Shown piece after piece: positions 23,251 to 31,240 of a stretch of DNA of 64,000 nt. The notes beneath the pieces were generated by a model, which was not told the origin of the DNA, did not search any database, and worked only from the letters and a program-made list of their open reading frames with translations. Source of the DNA: Tateyamaria omphalii. GTDB lineage: Bacteria; Pseudomonadota; Alphaproteobacteria; Rhodobacterales; Rhodobacteraceae. Position 1 is the first letter of the stretch. Each line of letters starts with the position of its first letter. Both the position numbers and the translations under genes were made by a program. Location of the stretch: the NCBI RefSeq assembly GCF_019802125.1, contig NZ_JAHVHT010000006.1:62001-126000 (forward strand), given 5' to 3'.

Positions 23251-23976
23251 TCATTTGGCAAAGATCCGAACCATCTGGGCGTCGAAATGAGCCCAGGTCA
23301 TCGTCGCCTTGTTCCCGGCATAGCCGTGGTAATGCGACTTGCCGGTGTCATTCGGCAGGCCCGCCCAGATCTTGGCCAGGTTGTTCATGAAGGCGACGCG
23401 GTCCATCTCGCCCGCGAGGAACGGCTTCAACCCGGCATCGGCCAGCAGGATGTCGGCCAACTGGTCCTGCACCTTGCGGCTGAACCGTTGCCGCGGGTCG
23501 ATGCCCGCTTGCCGCACGAGACGCCGCAAGGTCGGCGGGATGAATTGATAGCGCCCAATGGCGTGGGGCTGGCCCGGCGTGGCGTCGATCCAGTCATAGA
23601 TCTGCTGGATGGTCAGCCTTGTGGGATCGGCGGGCGGCTTGATCGTGGCACCGTATTGCACGGCGTCATAGCCTTTGGATCCAGCCTCGGCCTGAGCAAT
23701 CAACGTACGCAGGCGCGCAATGCGGTCACCCGCCGGATAGGTCCGCAGCTTTTCCAGCTCTTCCGGGTCAGGCGGAGCAAACAGGCCCGTCTCCGACCGC
23801 CCCACGAACAGGCTGGGGCCAGTATGCCTGATCATGGGCGGGTCAGAGGGCGCAATCAGCGGTGCCGCCTGGGGCAACAGGCTGGCGCGACTGACCATTG
23901 GCAACGCTTCACCCCAGGCAAGGGCTGCCTGCCCGATCAACGCCACACATGCCAAGACACACCAGATCCACCGCAT
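23251..23976 (-). CDS. Secreted lysozyme-like protein
   Basis: A 241-residue protein with a signal peptide (MRWIWCVLACVALIGQAALAW). After a Pro-rich spacer, residues of about 90-235 resemble lambda-endolysin-type muramidases: LIAQAEAGSKGYDAVQYGA, then TIQQIYDWIDAT and AIGRYQFIPPTLRRLVRQAGI, the GRYQF motif being characteristic. FMNNLAKIWAGLP and YHGYAGNKATM follow. It probably acts on peptidoglycan outside the cytoplasm. The putative catalytic Glu would be in AQAEAG. The exact glycosidase family is uncertain. Confidence 0.75.
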   Translation of the reverse strand: MRWIWCVLACVALIGQAALAWGEALPMVSRASLLPQAAPLIAPSDPPMIRHTGPSLFVGRSETGLFAPPDPEELEKLRTYPAGDRIARLRTLIAQAEAGSKGYDAVQYGATIKPPADPTRLTIQQIYDWIDATPGQPHAIGRYQFIPPTLRRLVRQAGIDPRQRFSRKVQDQLADILLADAGLKPFLAGEMDRVAFMNNLAKIWAGLPNDTGKSHYHGYAGNKATMTWAHFDAQMVRIFAK

Positions 23977-24100
23977 CGCAATCCCATTCTGAAATCATCG
24001 CGTGGGATGCTTTTGGCGCAGACCCCTAAACAGTGTCTTGCCGCACCGGCGCTTTGTCTGCGCGATTTAGTTCAAATGCGATTGAAACAGGTTCAGGTGG

Positions 24101-24778
24101 TCAGAGATGCGTGTCGAACATTTTCCAGACAGGCATCAGCGCTTCGATCCGGTTGACCGTCGCCTTCACCACGCCCGTCTCGCGCCAGTCATCGGGCATC
24201 GGGCCGGACACGGCCAGCGCCTTGCGCTTGAGCAGATCGCCATGCGGGTGGTCCTGATCGTAGGGTTTGGGCACACGTTTCAGCGGTTCAGGCCCCCAAT
24301 CGCTGATCGCCGCGCCTTTCTCCGCCGCCTCGTCCAGCGCATCCTGCAAACCATCGCCCCATTTGTCGACAAAAGCACGATACCGGGTCAGATGCTCGCC
24401 CTGCAGACCCATCACGCCCATGCCCAGAATGAAGTAGTCCGGGGCCAATCCCCAGAACCATGACGGCGCCAGCGGATCCTTGTCGACCGGGGACCACATG
24501 ATGTGCAGATGCGTATTGAGCGGCGTCTTGTCCTTGGAAAAGCGCACGTCGCGATAGATGCGAAACACCTTGGGCTTATGCGGCTTGCCCGTGATGCGGG
24601 CGACGTCCTCGGCCATCAGGTCGGCAAAGAACCCGGCAGGGCCGGCGATTGCATCCTTGTAGTGCGCCTTGTGCGGCTCGAACCACGCCTTGGTGTTGTT
24701 CTTGTCCAGCTTGGCGAAGAACGTCAGTGCTTCGTCCACCATCGCTTCGAAACCGTCGGCCATGATCTCGCCCTCCAT
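24101..24778 (-). CDS. DUF2461 family protein
   Basis: A 225-residue protein of the DUF2461/TIGR02453 family. Recognisable pieces are FEAMVDEALTFFAKLDKNNTKAWFEPHKAHYKDAIAGP, KVFRIYRDVRFSKDKTPLNTH, and the C-terminal LKRKALAVSGPMPDDW. The family is widespread but of unknown function; its members look like cytoplasmic alpha/beta proteins. The ATG at 24778 has AGGAGG 7 nt upstream; the ATG at 24763 (MADGFEAM) also has a GGAGG and is a real alternative. It is divergent from the aldo/keto reductase. Confidence 0.85.
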   Translation of the reverse strand: MEGEIMADGFEAMVDEALTFFAKLDKNNTKAWFEPHKAHYKDAIAGPAGFFADLMAEDVARITGKPHKPKVFRIYRDVRFSKDKTPLNTHLHIMWSPVDKDPLAPSWFWGLAPDYFILGMGVMGLQGEHLTRYRAFVDKWGDGLQDALDEAAEKGAAISDWGPEPLKRVPKPYDQDHPHGDLLKRKALAVSGPMPDDWRETGVVKATVNRIEALMPVWKMFDTHL

Positions 24779-25055
24779 CTCGTGCCCTCCTGAACCTATC
24801 GCGTGACGCGGGTCAGTCCACCGCAGTCTGGTGCCAGTTTCCGGCAGTGGCGGGCATTTACGCTTTGGTAACACACCGGACCGCACGGTGCGTTAACCAC
24901 GCCAAAGGCGCATCCGGGGGTGTACGGGGGGTGCATGAGGGTTGTACGCCCGGTGCCCCCTGCAAATGCAGGCCATTAAGAGGTTTCAGCACGATTCGCG
25001 CCTTGGGCCCCGTTAACCGTTGCGCGTACGGTGCCCCCGTGCCACGACTTGACCC
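24779..25055. other. Divergent intergenic region with GTTAAC and GTACGG motifs
   Basis: This 277-bp region separates DUF2461 from the aldo/keto reductase. It holds GTTAACC at 24892 and 25012, an ACCGCACGGTGCGTTAACC block, a GCGCGTACGGTGCCCCCG block near 25020, and several GTAC/GTGC tracts. The CGTRCGGTG-plus-GTTAAC pairing is shared with the repeat-array regions at 2886 and 54995. TTAACC half-sites resemble CtrA motifs, but no full TTAA-N7-TTAA is present. No gene is visible. Confidence 0.5.
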
Positions 25056-25982
25056 ATGATTACGTCCCTCAACGGCACCCCGCTTTCACCCCTGACTTTC
25101 GGCACGATGCAGTTCGGCGGACGCGCTGATGCAGCGGAAAGCCGGGCCATGTTCGACGCCGCCCGCGCGGCGGGGATCACCCATTTCGACACGGCTTATG
25201 TCTATACCGGCGGCGCGTCTGAAACGCTCTTGGGCGAGATGGCGCAAGAGGATCGCGATGACCTGATCATCGCCACGAAGGCCGCTTATGAAGGCGGTTC
25301 AGGTCGTGAAAACATCCTGACGGGGTTTGCCACATCGCAGCAGCGCATGCAGATGGATATGGTTGATATCCTCTACCTGCACCGCTTTGACGACGACACG
25401 CCGCTGCAAGAGACATTCGACGCGCTTGCAACCCTTAAACACGAGGGACGCATCCGCCATATCGGCGTGTCCAACTTCGCCGCCTGGCAAGTGATGAAGG
25501 CGCAGGCGGTCGCCGCACAGTTCGAGGTTCGGATCGACATCATCCAGCCCATGCACAGCCTGGTCAAACGGCAGTCAGAGGTCGAGATCTTCCCCATGGC
25601 CGTCGATCAGGGCATTGAAATCGCACCCTATTCTCCGCTGGGTGGTGGGCTGCTTACCGGCAAGTACGCAAGCGGCGGCACCGGGCGTCTCACCGAAGAC
25701 GACCGTTATGCCGCGCGTTATAATGTGGATTGGATGCGCGAGGCGGCAGTGAAACTGACAGCGCTGGCCTCTGATCTGGGCACCAGCCCTGCAACGCTCG
25801 CCGTTGCTTGGGCAATGTCCCACCCCGCACGTCCCCGCCCCATCATCTCGGCCCGCTCGGCAGAGCAACTGGAACCCTCTCTCGCTGCACTCGACTTCGA
25901 GATGACGGCTGATCTCTACGACCAGATCACCGGGTTCAGCGTCACGCCACCGCCCGCGACCGACCGGATCGAAGAAGCGTGA
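25056..25982 (+). CDS. Aldo/keto reductase
   Basis: A 308-residue NAD(P)H-dependent aldo/keto reductase. The catalytic tetrad residues are visible: Asp and Tyr in HFDTAYVYTGG, Lys in IIATKAAYEG, and His in DILYLHRFDDDTPL. RIRHIGVSNFAAWQV and the cofactor-binding ARPRPIISARSAEQLEPSL are typical. It begins with ATG at 25056 directly after GACTTGACCC, with no strong ribosome-binding site. Its stop overlaps the GTG start of the flavoprotein that follows, so both are co-translated. Substrate unknown. Confidence 0.93.
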   Translation: MITSLNGTPLSPLTFGTMQFGGRADAAESRAMFDAARAAGITHFDTAYVYTGGASETLLGEMAQEDRDDLIIATKAAYEGGSGRENILTGFATSQQRMQMDMVDILYLHRFDDDTPLQETFDALATLKHEGRIRHIGVSNFAAWQVMKAQAVAAQFEVRIDIIQPMHSLVKRQSEVEIFPMAVDQGIEIAPYSPLGGGLLTGKYASGGTGRLTEDDRYAARYNVDWMREAAVKLTALASDLGTSPATLAVAWAMSHPARPRPIISARSAEQLEPSLAALDFEMTADLYDQITGFSVTPPPATDRIEEA

Positions 25983-27034
25983 CCGACATCATCGTTATTG
26001 GCGGCGGCATCGCGGGCATCTCCGCCGCTGCACGCCTGTCCGAAGGGGCAAACGTCACCGTTCTCGAAGCCGAAGGCGCGCTTGGCTACCACGCCTCTGG
26101 CCGCTCTGCCGCGCTCTTCGAAGAAAACTACGGCCTGCCGCCTGTCGTCGCTCTGAACAAGGCCAGCGCCGAGTACCACCAACCCTATCTCAGCCCCCGC
26201 GGTTTCCTGCTGGTGGCCCGCGCGGGCGAGGACACCCAGTTCGAAGCGGACACCAAATCCCTGAAATGCCCCGAGATTTCAGTGGACGAGGCCCGTGCGT
26301 ATGTTCCCATTCTGAACAGCTCGGTCACCCGTGCCGCCTACCACGCCGATGCGTGGGACATCGACACGGACCGCATGATTCAGGATTTCGCAAGGACCGT
26401 ACGCTCCAATGGCGGGCAGGTTCTGACCGACCGCAAAGTGACCGAGATAAAATGCGAAAAACACTGGACCGTCCGTTGCGGTCACGAAGTGTTAACCGCC
26501 GATCTGCTGGTCAACGCTGCAGGCGCCTGGGCCGACCAGATCGCGACCATGGCCGGTGTCAAACCCATCGGCATCACGCCCCACCGCCGCTCAATGGCGC
26601 GCCTGCCCGCACCCGGCGGCCAAACCGTTGAAAACTGGCCCATATTCTTTGGCGTAGGCGAGACATGGTACGCCAAACCCGACGCCGGCAAACTGCTCGT
26701 CTCTCCCGCCGACGAAGACGCGATGGAGCCTCACGACGCATGGGCCGACGACATGGTGCTGGCCGAGGGTCTCGACCGCTACGCGCAGCACGTGACCGAA
26801 CCCGTCACGCGGGTCGAAACCAGCTGGGCGGGCCTGCGCAGCTTCGCCCCCGACCGCTGCCTTGTCCTTGGCCGCGACCCCCAAGTCCCTGATTTCATTT
26901 GGTGCGCGGGTCAGGGCGGCTACGGTTTCCAGACGGCCCCGGCGGCCAGCCAACTCCTCGCCGACCTCGTCCTCGGCCGCTCGCTACAAATCGACGCCAC
27001 GACCGTCAATTCCCTGTCGCCAGCCCGCTTCTGA
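25979..27034 (+). CDS. FAD-dependent oxidoreductase (DAO family)
   Basis: A 351-residue flavoprotein of the D-amino-acid oxidase/glycine oxidase family. The N-terminal Rossmann motif is IIVIGGGIAGISAAARLS, with the acidic ribose binder in VTVLEAEGALGYHASGRSAALF. A late FAD-contact segment is WCAGQGGYGFQTAPAASQLLADLV. It starts at GTG 25979 in a GTGA overlap with the aldo/keto reductase. The pair may act together on one substrate, but which one is unknown. Confidence 0.9.
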   Translation: MTDIIVIGGGIAGISAAARLSEGANVTVLEAEGALGYHASGRSAALFEENYGLPPVVALNKASAEYHQPYLSPRGFLLVARAGEDTQFEADTKSLKCPEISVDEARAYVPILNSSVTRAAYHADAWDIDTDRMIQDFARTVRSNGGQVLTDRKVTEIKCEKHWTVRCGHEVLTADLLVNAAGAWADQIATMAGVKPIGITPHRRSMARLPAPGGQTVENWPIFFGVGETWYAKPDAGKLLVSPADEDAMEPHDAWADDMVLAEGLDRYAQHVTEPVTRVETSWAGLRSFAPDRCLVLGRDPQVPDFIWCAGQGGYGFQTAPAASQLLADLVLGRSLQIDATTVNSLSPARF

Positions 27035-27051
27035 GCCGCTAGGCTCACCTC

Positions 27052-27822
27052 ATGTTGATACGCTATTTGATGATGACCGCCCTGGTCGTTTTGACCGCCT
27101 GCGGCGCCCACGCCCCTGCCCCTTTCACTGGCCCGATGGTCATCGGCGATACCGATCCCGTCCGCTTCTCAGGCCGCCAACCCAGCAGCTACCCCGTGCG
27201 CGGCATGGACGCCGCGCGCTTCCAGACCAGCGTCGACTGGGTCCGAGCCAAAGCCGTCGGCATCGAGTTCGTCTTCCTCAAAGCCACCGAAGGCGGCGAC
27301 CTGCTCGACCCCGCCTTCCAGGACCACTGGCGCGGCGCGGGCCGCGCAGGCATCAAGCGCGGCGCCTACCATTTCTACTATTTCTGCACGGCCCCGGAGG
27401 TGCAGGCCCAGTTCTTCATCCGCACGGCCCCCAAGACCCGCGGCAGCCTGCCGCCCGTGCTCGATATGGAATGGAACCCCTTCTCCCCCACCTGCCAACG
27501 CCGCCCCGACGCGGCCACAGTACAGGACGAAATGCGCCGCTGGTTGCGGATGGTCGAGGCGCATTACGGCCAGCGCCCGATCATCTACACGACGCCCGGC
27601 TTCTACGAAGATGCTCAGCTAAGCACCTTCAAAGGCTACGAATTCTGGCTCCGCACCACGGCCAAGACACCCGCACAGGCCTATCCCGGCCAGCCCTGGA
27701 AGTTCTGGCAATACACCGCCACCGGCACCCTACCCAACACAGCGGGATCTGTGGACATCAACGCCTTCAACGGCTCGACCGCCGAGTGGGAGGCGTGGCT
27801 GGACCGCCGCACCATCCCTTAA
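27052..27822 (+). CDS. GH25-family lysozyme-like lipoprotein
   Basis: A 256-residue protein with a lipoprotein signal peptide (MLIRYLMMTALVVLTACGAH; lipobox LTAC). The GH25 fold is evident: RGMDAARFQTSVDWVRAKAV, FVFLKATEGGDLLDPAFQDHW, AYHFYYFCTAPEVQAQFF, and the catalytic strand LPPVLDMEWNPF with Asp and Glu. WKFWQYTATGTLPNTAGSVDINAFNG is the usual C-terminal GH25 segment. It probably cleaves peptidoglycan from the envelope. It lies 17 nt after the flavoprotein gene and is followed by a repeat hairpin that may terminate transcription. Confidence 0.9.
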   Translation: MLIRYLMMTALVVLTACGAHAPAPFTGPMVIGDTDPVRFSGRQPSSYPVRGMDAARFQTSVDWVRAKAVGIEFVFLKATEGGDLLDPAFQDHWRGAGRAGIKRGAYHFYYFCTAPEVQAQFFIRTAPKTRGSLPPVLDMEWNPFSPTCQRRPDAATVQDEMRRWLRMVEAHYGQRPIIYTTPGFYEDAQLSTFKGYEFWLRTTAKTPAQAYPGQPWKFWQYTATGTLPNTAGSVDINAFNGSTAEWEAWLDRRTIP

Positions 27823-27828
27823 AACCAT

Positions 27829-27880
27829 TTCTTCTGGCTAAAAATACTTCGGGGTCTGGGGCAGAGCCCCAGTCGGTCGC
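27829..27880 (+). repeat. Interspersed repeat copy with GC hairpin
   Basis: TTCTTCTGGCTAAAAATACT is followed by CTGGGGC-AGA-GCCCCAG (27856-27872), a 7-bp hairpin with a 3-nt loop. It sits between the convergent GH25 and DMGDH-like genes and may stop transcription. Layout matches the copies at 13664 and 30516. Confidence 0.75.
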
Positions 27881-27907
27881 CGCGGCGCAAGCGCGGCGAA
27901 ACCGCTC

Positions 27908-30406
27908 CTATCCGTCCTTCCGGATCACCTCATTCTTGGGATCATAAGGGCTGTCCTCGACAATCTCCGCGTCCCAAAGCTGATTGAACATCTTGACCTT
28001 CAGCTTGGTCCCCGGCACCGCCAGACCAGGCGTCACATAGCCCATCCCAATCGACTTTCCGAAAGCCACGGAGTACCCACCCGAGGTCAAGCGCCCCACA
28101 CGCGTTTCCCCATGGTACAGCGCCTCGCGCCCCCACGGATCCGCGTCATCCGGCCCATCAACCAGCAGGGTCACGCATTTCGACCGCACCCCGATCTTCT
28201 CCATGGCCGCCTTGCCGTGGAAGTCCTTCGACAGATCCACAAACCGCGGAAGATCAGCTTCCATCGGCGTCGCATCCCGGCCGAGCTCGGTTCCAAACGC
28301 GCGATAGGATTTTTCCTGCCGCAACCAGTTCTGCGCCCGTGCGCCGACCAGCTTCATCCCGTGCTTTTCACCTGCAGCAACCAGTTGATCCCACAGGTAA
28401 TTCTGCATCTCGATCGGGTGGTGCAATTCCCACCCAAGCTCGCCGGTATAGGCCACACGGATCGCCCGCACGGGGCACATGCCCAGCTCGATGTCGCGAT
28501 AGCTCAGCCACGGGAAGCGCTTGTTCGACAACACGGTCGCAGGATCGGCATCCTTCACCAACTCATTCAGCACATCCCGCGATTTCGGCCCGGCAATGGC
28601 GAACACGCCCCACTGCGTCGTCACATCCTCTTCATTGATGCGGCCGAATTCCGGCTCTTTCTCCATGATCGCTTTATAGAGATAATCCTGATCATAAGCG
28701 TGCCACGCCCCTGCCGACACGAGGTAGTAGTCATCCTCGGCCAGCCGCACGATGGTGTATTCAGTCCGCGTGGTGCCAGCCGCCGTCAGCGCATAGGTCA
28801 GATTGATGCGCCCGACCTTGGGCAGCTTGTTGGTGGTGAACCAGTCGAGGAACGCAGTCGTCCCCGGCCCGGAAATCCGATGCTTGGTAAAGGCCGTGGC
28901 GTCGATCAGGCCAACACCCTCGCGGATCGCCTTGGCCTCTTCCACAGCATATTGCCACCAGCCCCCACGACGGAACGAACGCGCATCATGGTCAAAACTG
29001 TCCGGCGCATCCAAAGGCCCATAGTAGTTCGGCCGCTCGAACCCGTTCACGCACCCAAACTGCGCGCCCGCCGCCTTTTGCCGGTCATAAGCTGGTCCTG
29101 TGCGCAGCGGACGGCACGCCTCCCGCTCCTCATCCGGGTGGTGCAGGATATAGACGTGCTCGTAGCATTCCTCGTTCTTGCGCGCCGCGTACTCGGTCGT
29201 CATCCACGACCCGTAGCGCTTGGGATCAAGCGAGGCCATGTCAATCTCCGCCTCGCCCTCAACCATCATCTGGGCAAGGTAGTAGCCGGTGCCACCCGCC
29301 GCCGTGATGCCGAAAGAGAACCCTTCGGCCAGCCACATGTTCTGCAAACCGGGTGCAGGCCCCACCAGCGGGTTGCCATCGGGCGTGTAGCAGATAGGCC
29401 CGTTGTAATCGTCCTTGAGGCCCACGGTTTCCGACGACGGAATCCGGTGGATCATGGACATGTATTCTTCCTCGATCCGCTCCAGATCGAGGGGGAACAG
29501 ATCCGCCCGGAAGCTGTCAGGCACAGCATATTCAAAGCGCGCAGGCGCATTGCGTTCATAGGGCCCAAGGATCCAGCCACCGCGTTCCTCGCGCACATAC
29601 CACTTGGCGTCGGCATCCCGCAGCACCGGGTGTTCGGGGTTGTTCTTGCGCCATTCCACCAGCGCCGGGTCGGGTTCTGTGACGATATACTGGTGCTCGA
29701 CCGGAATAGCCGGGATTTTGATGCCCAATAGCTGCGCGGTGCGCTGCGCGTGGTTGCCGGTGGCCGTCACAACATGCTCGGCATGAATGACAATCTGCTC
29801 ATCCGAGGGAACAAGGTTGCCGCCCTTCTCGACCATCTTGGTACAGGTCACATCCCAATGATCGCCGGTCCAGTGATAAGCATCGACCTGCCACTTCCGC
29901 TCGATCAATACACCGCGCTGCCGCGCCCCCTTGGCCATCGCCATGGTGACGTCAGCGGGGTTAATGTAGCCATCGGTCGGGTGATAGATCGCACCCTTCA
30001 GATCCTCGGTCCGCACCAAAGGAAACCGGTCCTTGATCTGCGCCGGGCTCATCCACTCATAAGGCACGCCACAGGTCTCGGCGGTCGAGGCATAGAGCAT
30101 GTATTCGTCCATGCGCGCATCCGTCTGCGCCATGCGCAGATTACCGACCACGTAGAACCCAGCGTTCAAACCGGTCTCTTCCTCGAGAGTCTTGTAGTAC
30201 TTGATCGAGTAGTCGTGGATGTGGGTCGTCGCATAGGACATGTTGAAATACGGCAAGAGACCGGCGGCATGCCATGTACTGCCGCTGGTCAACTCGTCGC
30301 GTTCCAGCAACATGACGTCGTCCCAACCCGCACGGGCCAGATGATAGGCAATCGACGTGCCAACCGCACCGCCGCCGACCACAAGCGCTTTCACATGGGT
30401 TTTCAT
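27908..30406 (-). CDS. Dimethylglycine/sarcosine dehydrogenase-like FAD oxidoreductase with GcvT domain
   Basis: An 832-residue two-domain enzyme. The N-terminal DAO half has VVGGGAVGTSIAYHLARAGW and SGSTWHAAGLLPY, the His being where DMGDH-type enzymes attach FAD covalently. The C-terminal half is a folate-binding GcvT-like domain (RISGPGTTAFLDWFTTN, TRTEYTIVRLAEDDYYLVSAGA, YTGELGWELHHPIE). Such enzymes demethylate dimethylglycine or sarcosine and pass the one-carbon unit to tetrahydrofolate. The ATG at 30406 follows GGGAGTCGGGAC. The nearby carnitine-type cluster (49,181-53,216) would fit a cell that degrades quaternary amines, but a shared pathway is inference. Confidence 0.88.
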   Translation of the reverse strand: MKTHVKALVVGGGAVGTSIAYHLARAGWDDVMLLERDELTSGSTWHAAGLLPYFNMSYATTHIHDYSIKYYKTLEEETGLNAGFYVVGNLRMAQTDARMDEYMLYASTAETCGVPYEWMSPAQIKDRFPLVRTEDLKGAIYHPTDGYINPADVTMAMAKGARQRGVLIERKWQVDAYHWTGDHWDVTCTKMVEKGGNLVPSDEQIVIHAEHVVTATGNHAQRTAQLLGIKIPAIPVEHQYIVTEPDPALVEWRKNNPEHPVLRDADAKWYVREERGGWILGPYERNAPARFEYAVPDSFRADLFPLDLERIEEEYMSMIHRIPSSETVGLKDDYNGPICYTPDGNPLVGPAPGLQNMWLAEGFSFGITAAGGTGYYLAQMMVEGEAEIDMASLDPKRYGSWMTTEYAARKNEECYEHVYILHHPDEEREACRPLRTGPAYDRQKAAGAQFGCVNGFERPNYYGPLDAPDSFDHDARSFRRGGWWQYAVEEAKAIREGVGLIDATAFTKHRISGPGTTAFLDWFTTNKLPKVGRINLTYALTAAGTTRTEYTIVRLAEDDYYLVSAGAWHAYDQDYLYKAIMEKEPEFGRINEEDVTTQWGVFAIAGPKSRDVLNELVKDADPATVLSNKRFPWLSYRDIELGMCPVRAIRVAYTGELGWELHHPIEMQNYLWDQLVAAGEKHGMKLVGARAQNWLRQEKSYRAFGTELGRDATPMEADLPRFVDLSKDFHGKAAMEKIGVRSKCVTLLVDGPDDADPWGREALYHGETRVGRLTSGGYSVAFGKSIGMGYVTPGLAVPGTKLKVKMFNQLWDAEIVEDSPYDPKNEVIRKDG

Positions 30407-30515
30407 GTCCCGACTCCCTCGCAAACCGTCCCTGCCGTTCTAGGCAAAGCACGTCCCGTCCGCGCCAGCAAGCCGACCGAACGCTGCAGAAAAACGACGC
30501 CCGCAACAGGTCCAC

Positions 30516-30573
30516 TCTTCTCTGTTTCCAAAAAATCCCGGGGGAGTCCGAAGGACGGGGGCAGAGCCCCCTG
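30516..30573 (-). repeat. Interspersed repeat copy with GC hairpin
   Basis: TCTTCTCTGTTTCCAAAAAA is followed by a GGGGGAGTCCGAAGGAC stretch and GGGGGCAGAGCCCCC. It lies in the 198-bp gap between the spondin-domain gene and the DMGDH-like gene, and on the minus strand reads hairpin then T-rich tract, so it could attenuate or terminate read-through. Confidence 0.75.
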
Positions 30574-30604
30574 AATCATGGCGTCGCCGCAGGCGTCCGT
30601 GGGA

Positions 30605-31240
30605 CTACGGTAAGCGCTTGAACGTGGCGCGGCCGATGGGCTGCAAACCCTGCGCCGTCAGAAAGTCCGGATGCACCAACAAGCGCACGGACTGCCTTGG
30701 CTGGGTGTCGATGTTCGGCCCGGAATAGTCAGGACCACTGTCGACACCCGCATCCCAAGGCCAGAGCTCAACCGAGAACTCGTCCCGCCAAACATCGTCG
30801 ATGCGAAGCTCCACGCTGCTGACGCCGGAAAACCAATCCGGGCTCGGGGCGAGCATGGTTGCGAACGACATGCGGCTGTGCGTGACGTCGACATCCAAGG
30901 CAAAAGCAAATTCACCCGGGCTTGCAATGCCCGGCAACACAACGTGCTGGCCCACGCGGCCCCGCCTGCGACCTTCGGCCAGTTCGGCCTCCAACACTGA
31001 AACACGCCCGTTCGTCGCGACAAGAGCAAGGCCGCTTGACGCTGTTGCCCCATCTTCAAACAGGGCGTAGCGCGACGAATGGGCAAAGGCGATCAGGCGG
31101 CTCCAATGCGCATCGATCTCCGGCGCGGCCACCCAGTTGAATGTGACATCGACCTGGTAGCGCGCCGTATCCTGCGCCGCGACGAGGCTGGCCGAAACCA
31201 GCCAGAAGAGCACCGCAAACGGCCTAGCGAAGTGGGCCAA
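30605..31240 (-). CDS. Secreted spondin-domain protein
   Basis: A 211-residue protein with signal peptide MAHFARPFAVLFWLVSASLV and cleavage near AAQ. The rest matches the spondin_N layout: YQVDVTFNWVAAPEIDAHWSRLIAFAHSSRYALFEDGATASSGLALVA, PGEFAFALDV, and the diagnostic MSFATMLAPSPDWFSGVSSVEL, followed by ELWPWDAGVDSGPDYSGPN. The DAGxDSG segment may bind calcium, as in F-spondin. In bacteria these are exported or envelope proteins without a settled function. Its start overlaps the 3' end of the upstream oxidase gene by 17 nt. Confidence 0.8.
   Translation of the reverse strand: MAHFARPFAVLFWLVSASLVAAQDTARYQVDVTFNWVAAPEIDAHWSRLIAFAHSSRYALFEDGATASSGLALVATNGRVSVLEAELAEGRRRGRVGQHVVLPGIASPGEFAFALDVDVTHSRMSFATMLAPSPDWFSGVSSVELRIDDVWRDEFSVELWPWDAGVDSGPDYSGPNIDTQPRQSVRLLVHPDFLTAQGLQPIGRATFKRLP

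Noticed and set aside
24887-25020. CtrA binding sites (TTAA-N7-TTAA)
   Set aside because: Only isolated TTAACC half-sites are present; none has the correct partner spacing.
28112-29731. 539-codon plus-strand open frame
   Set aside because: Antisense to the DMGDH-like gene, which has clear FAD and folate-domain motifs.
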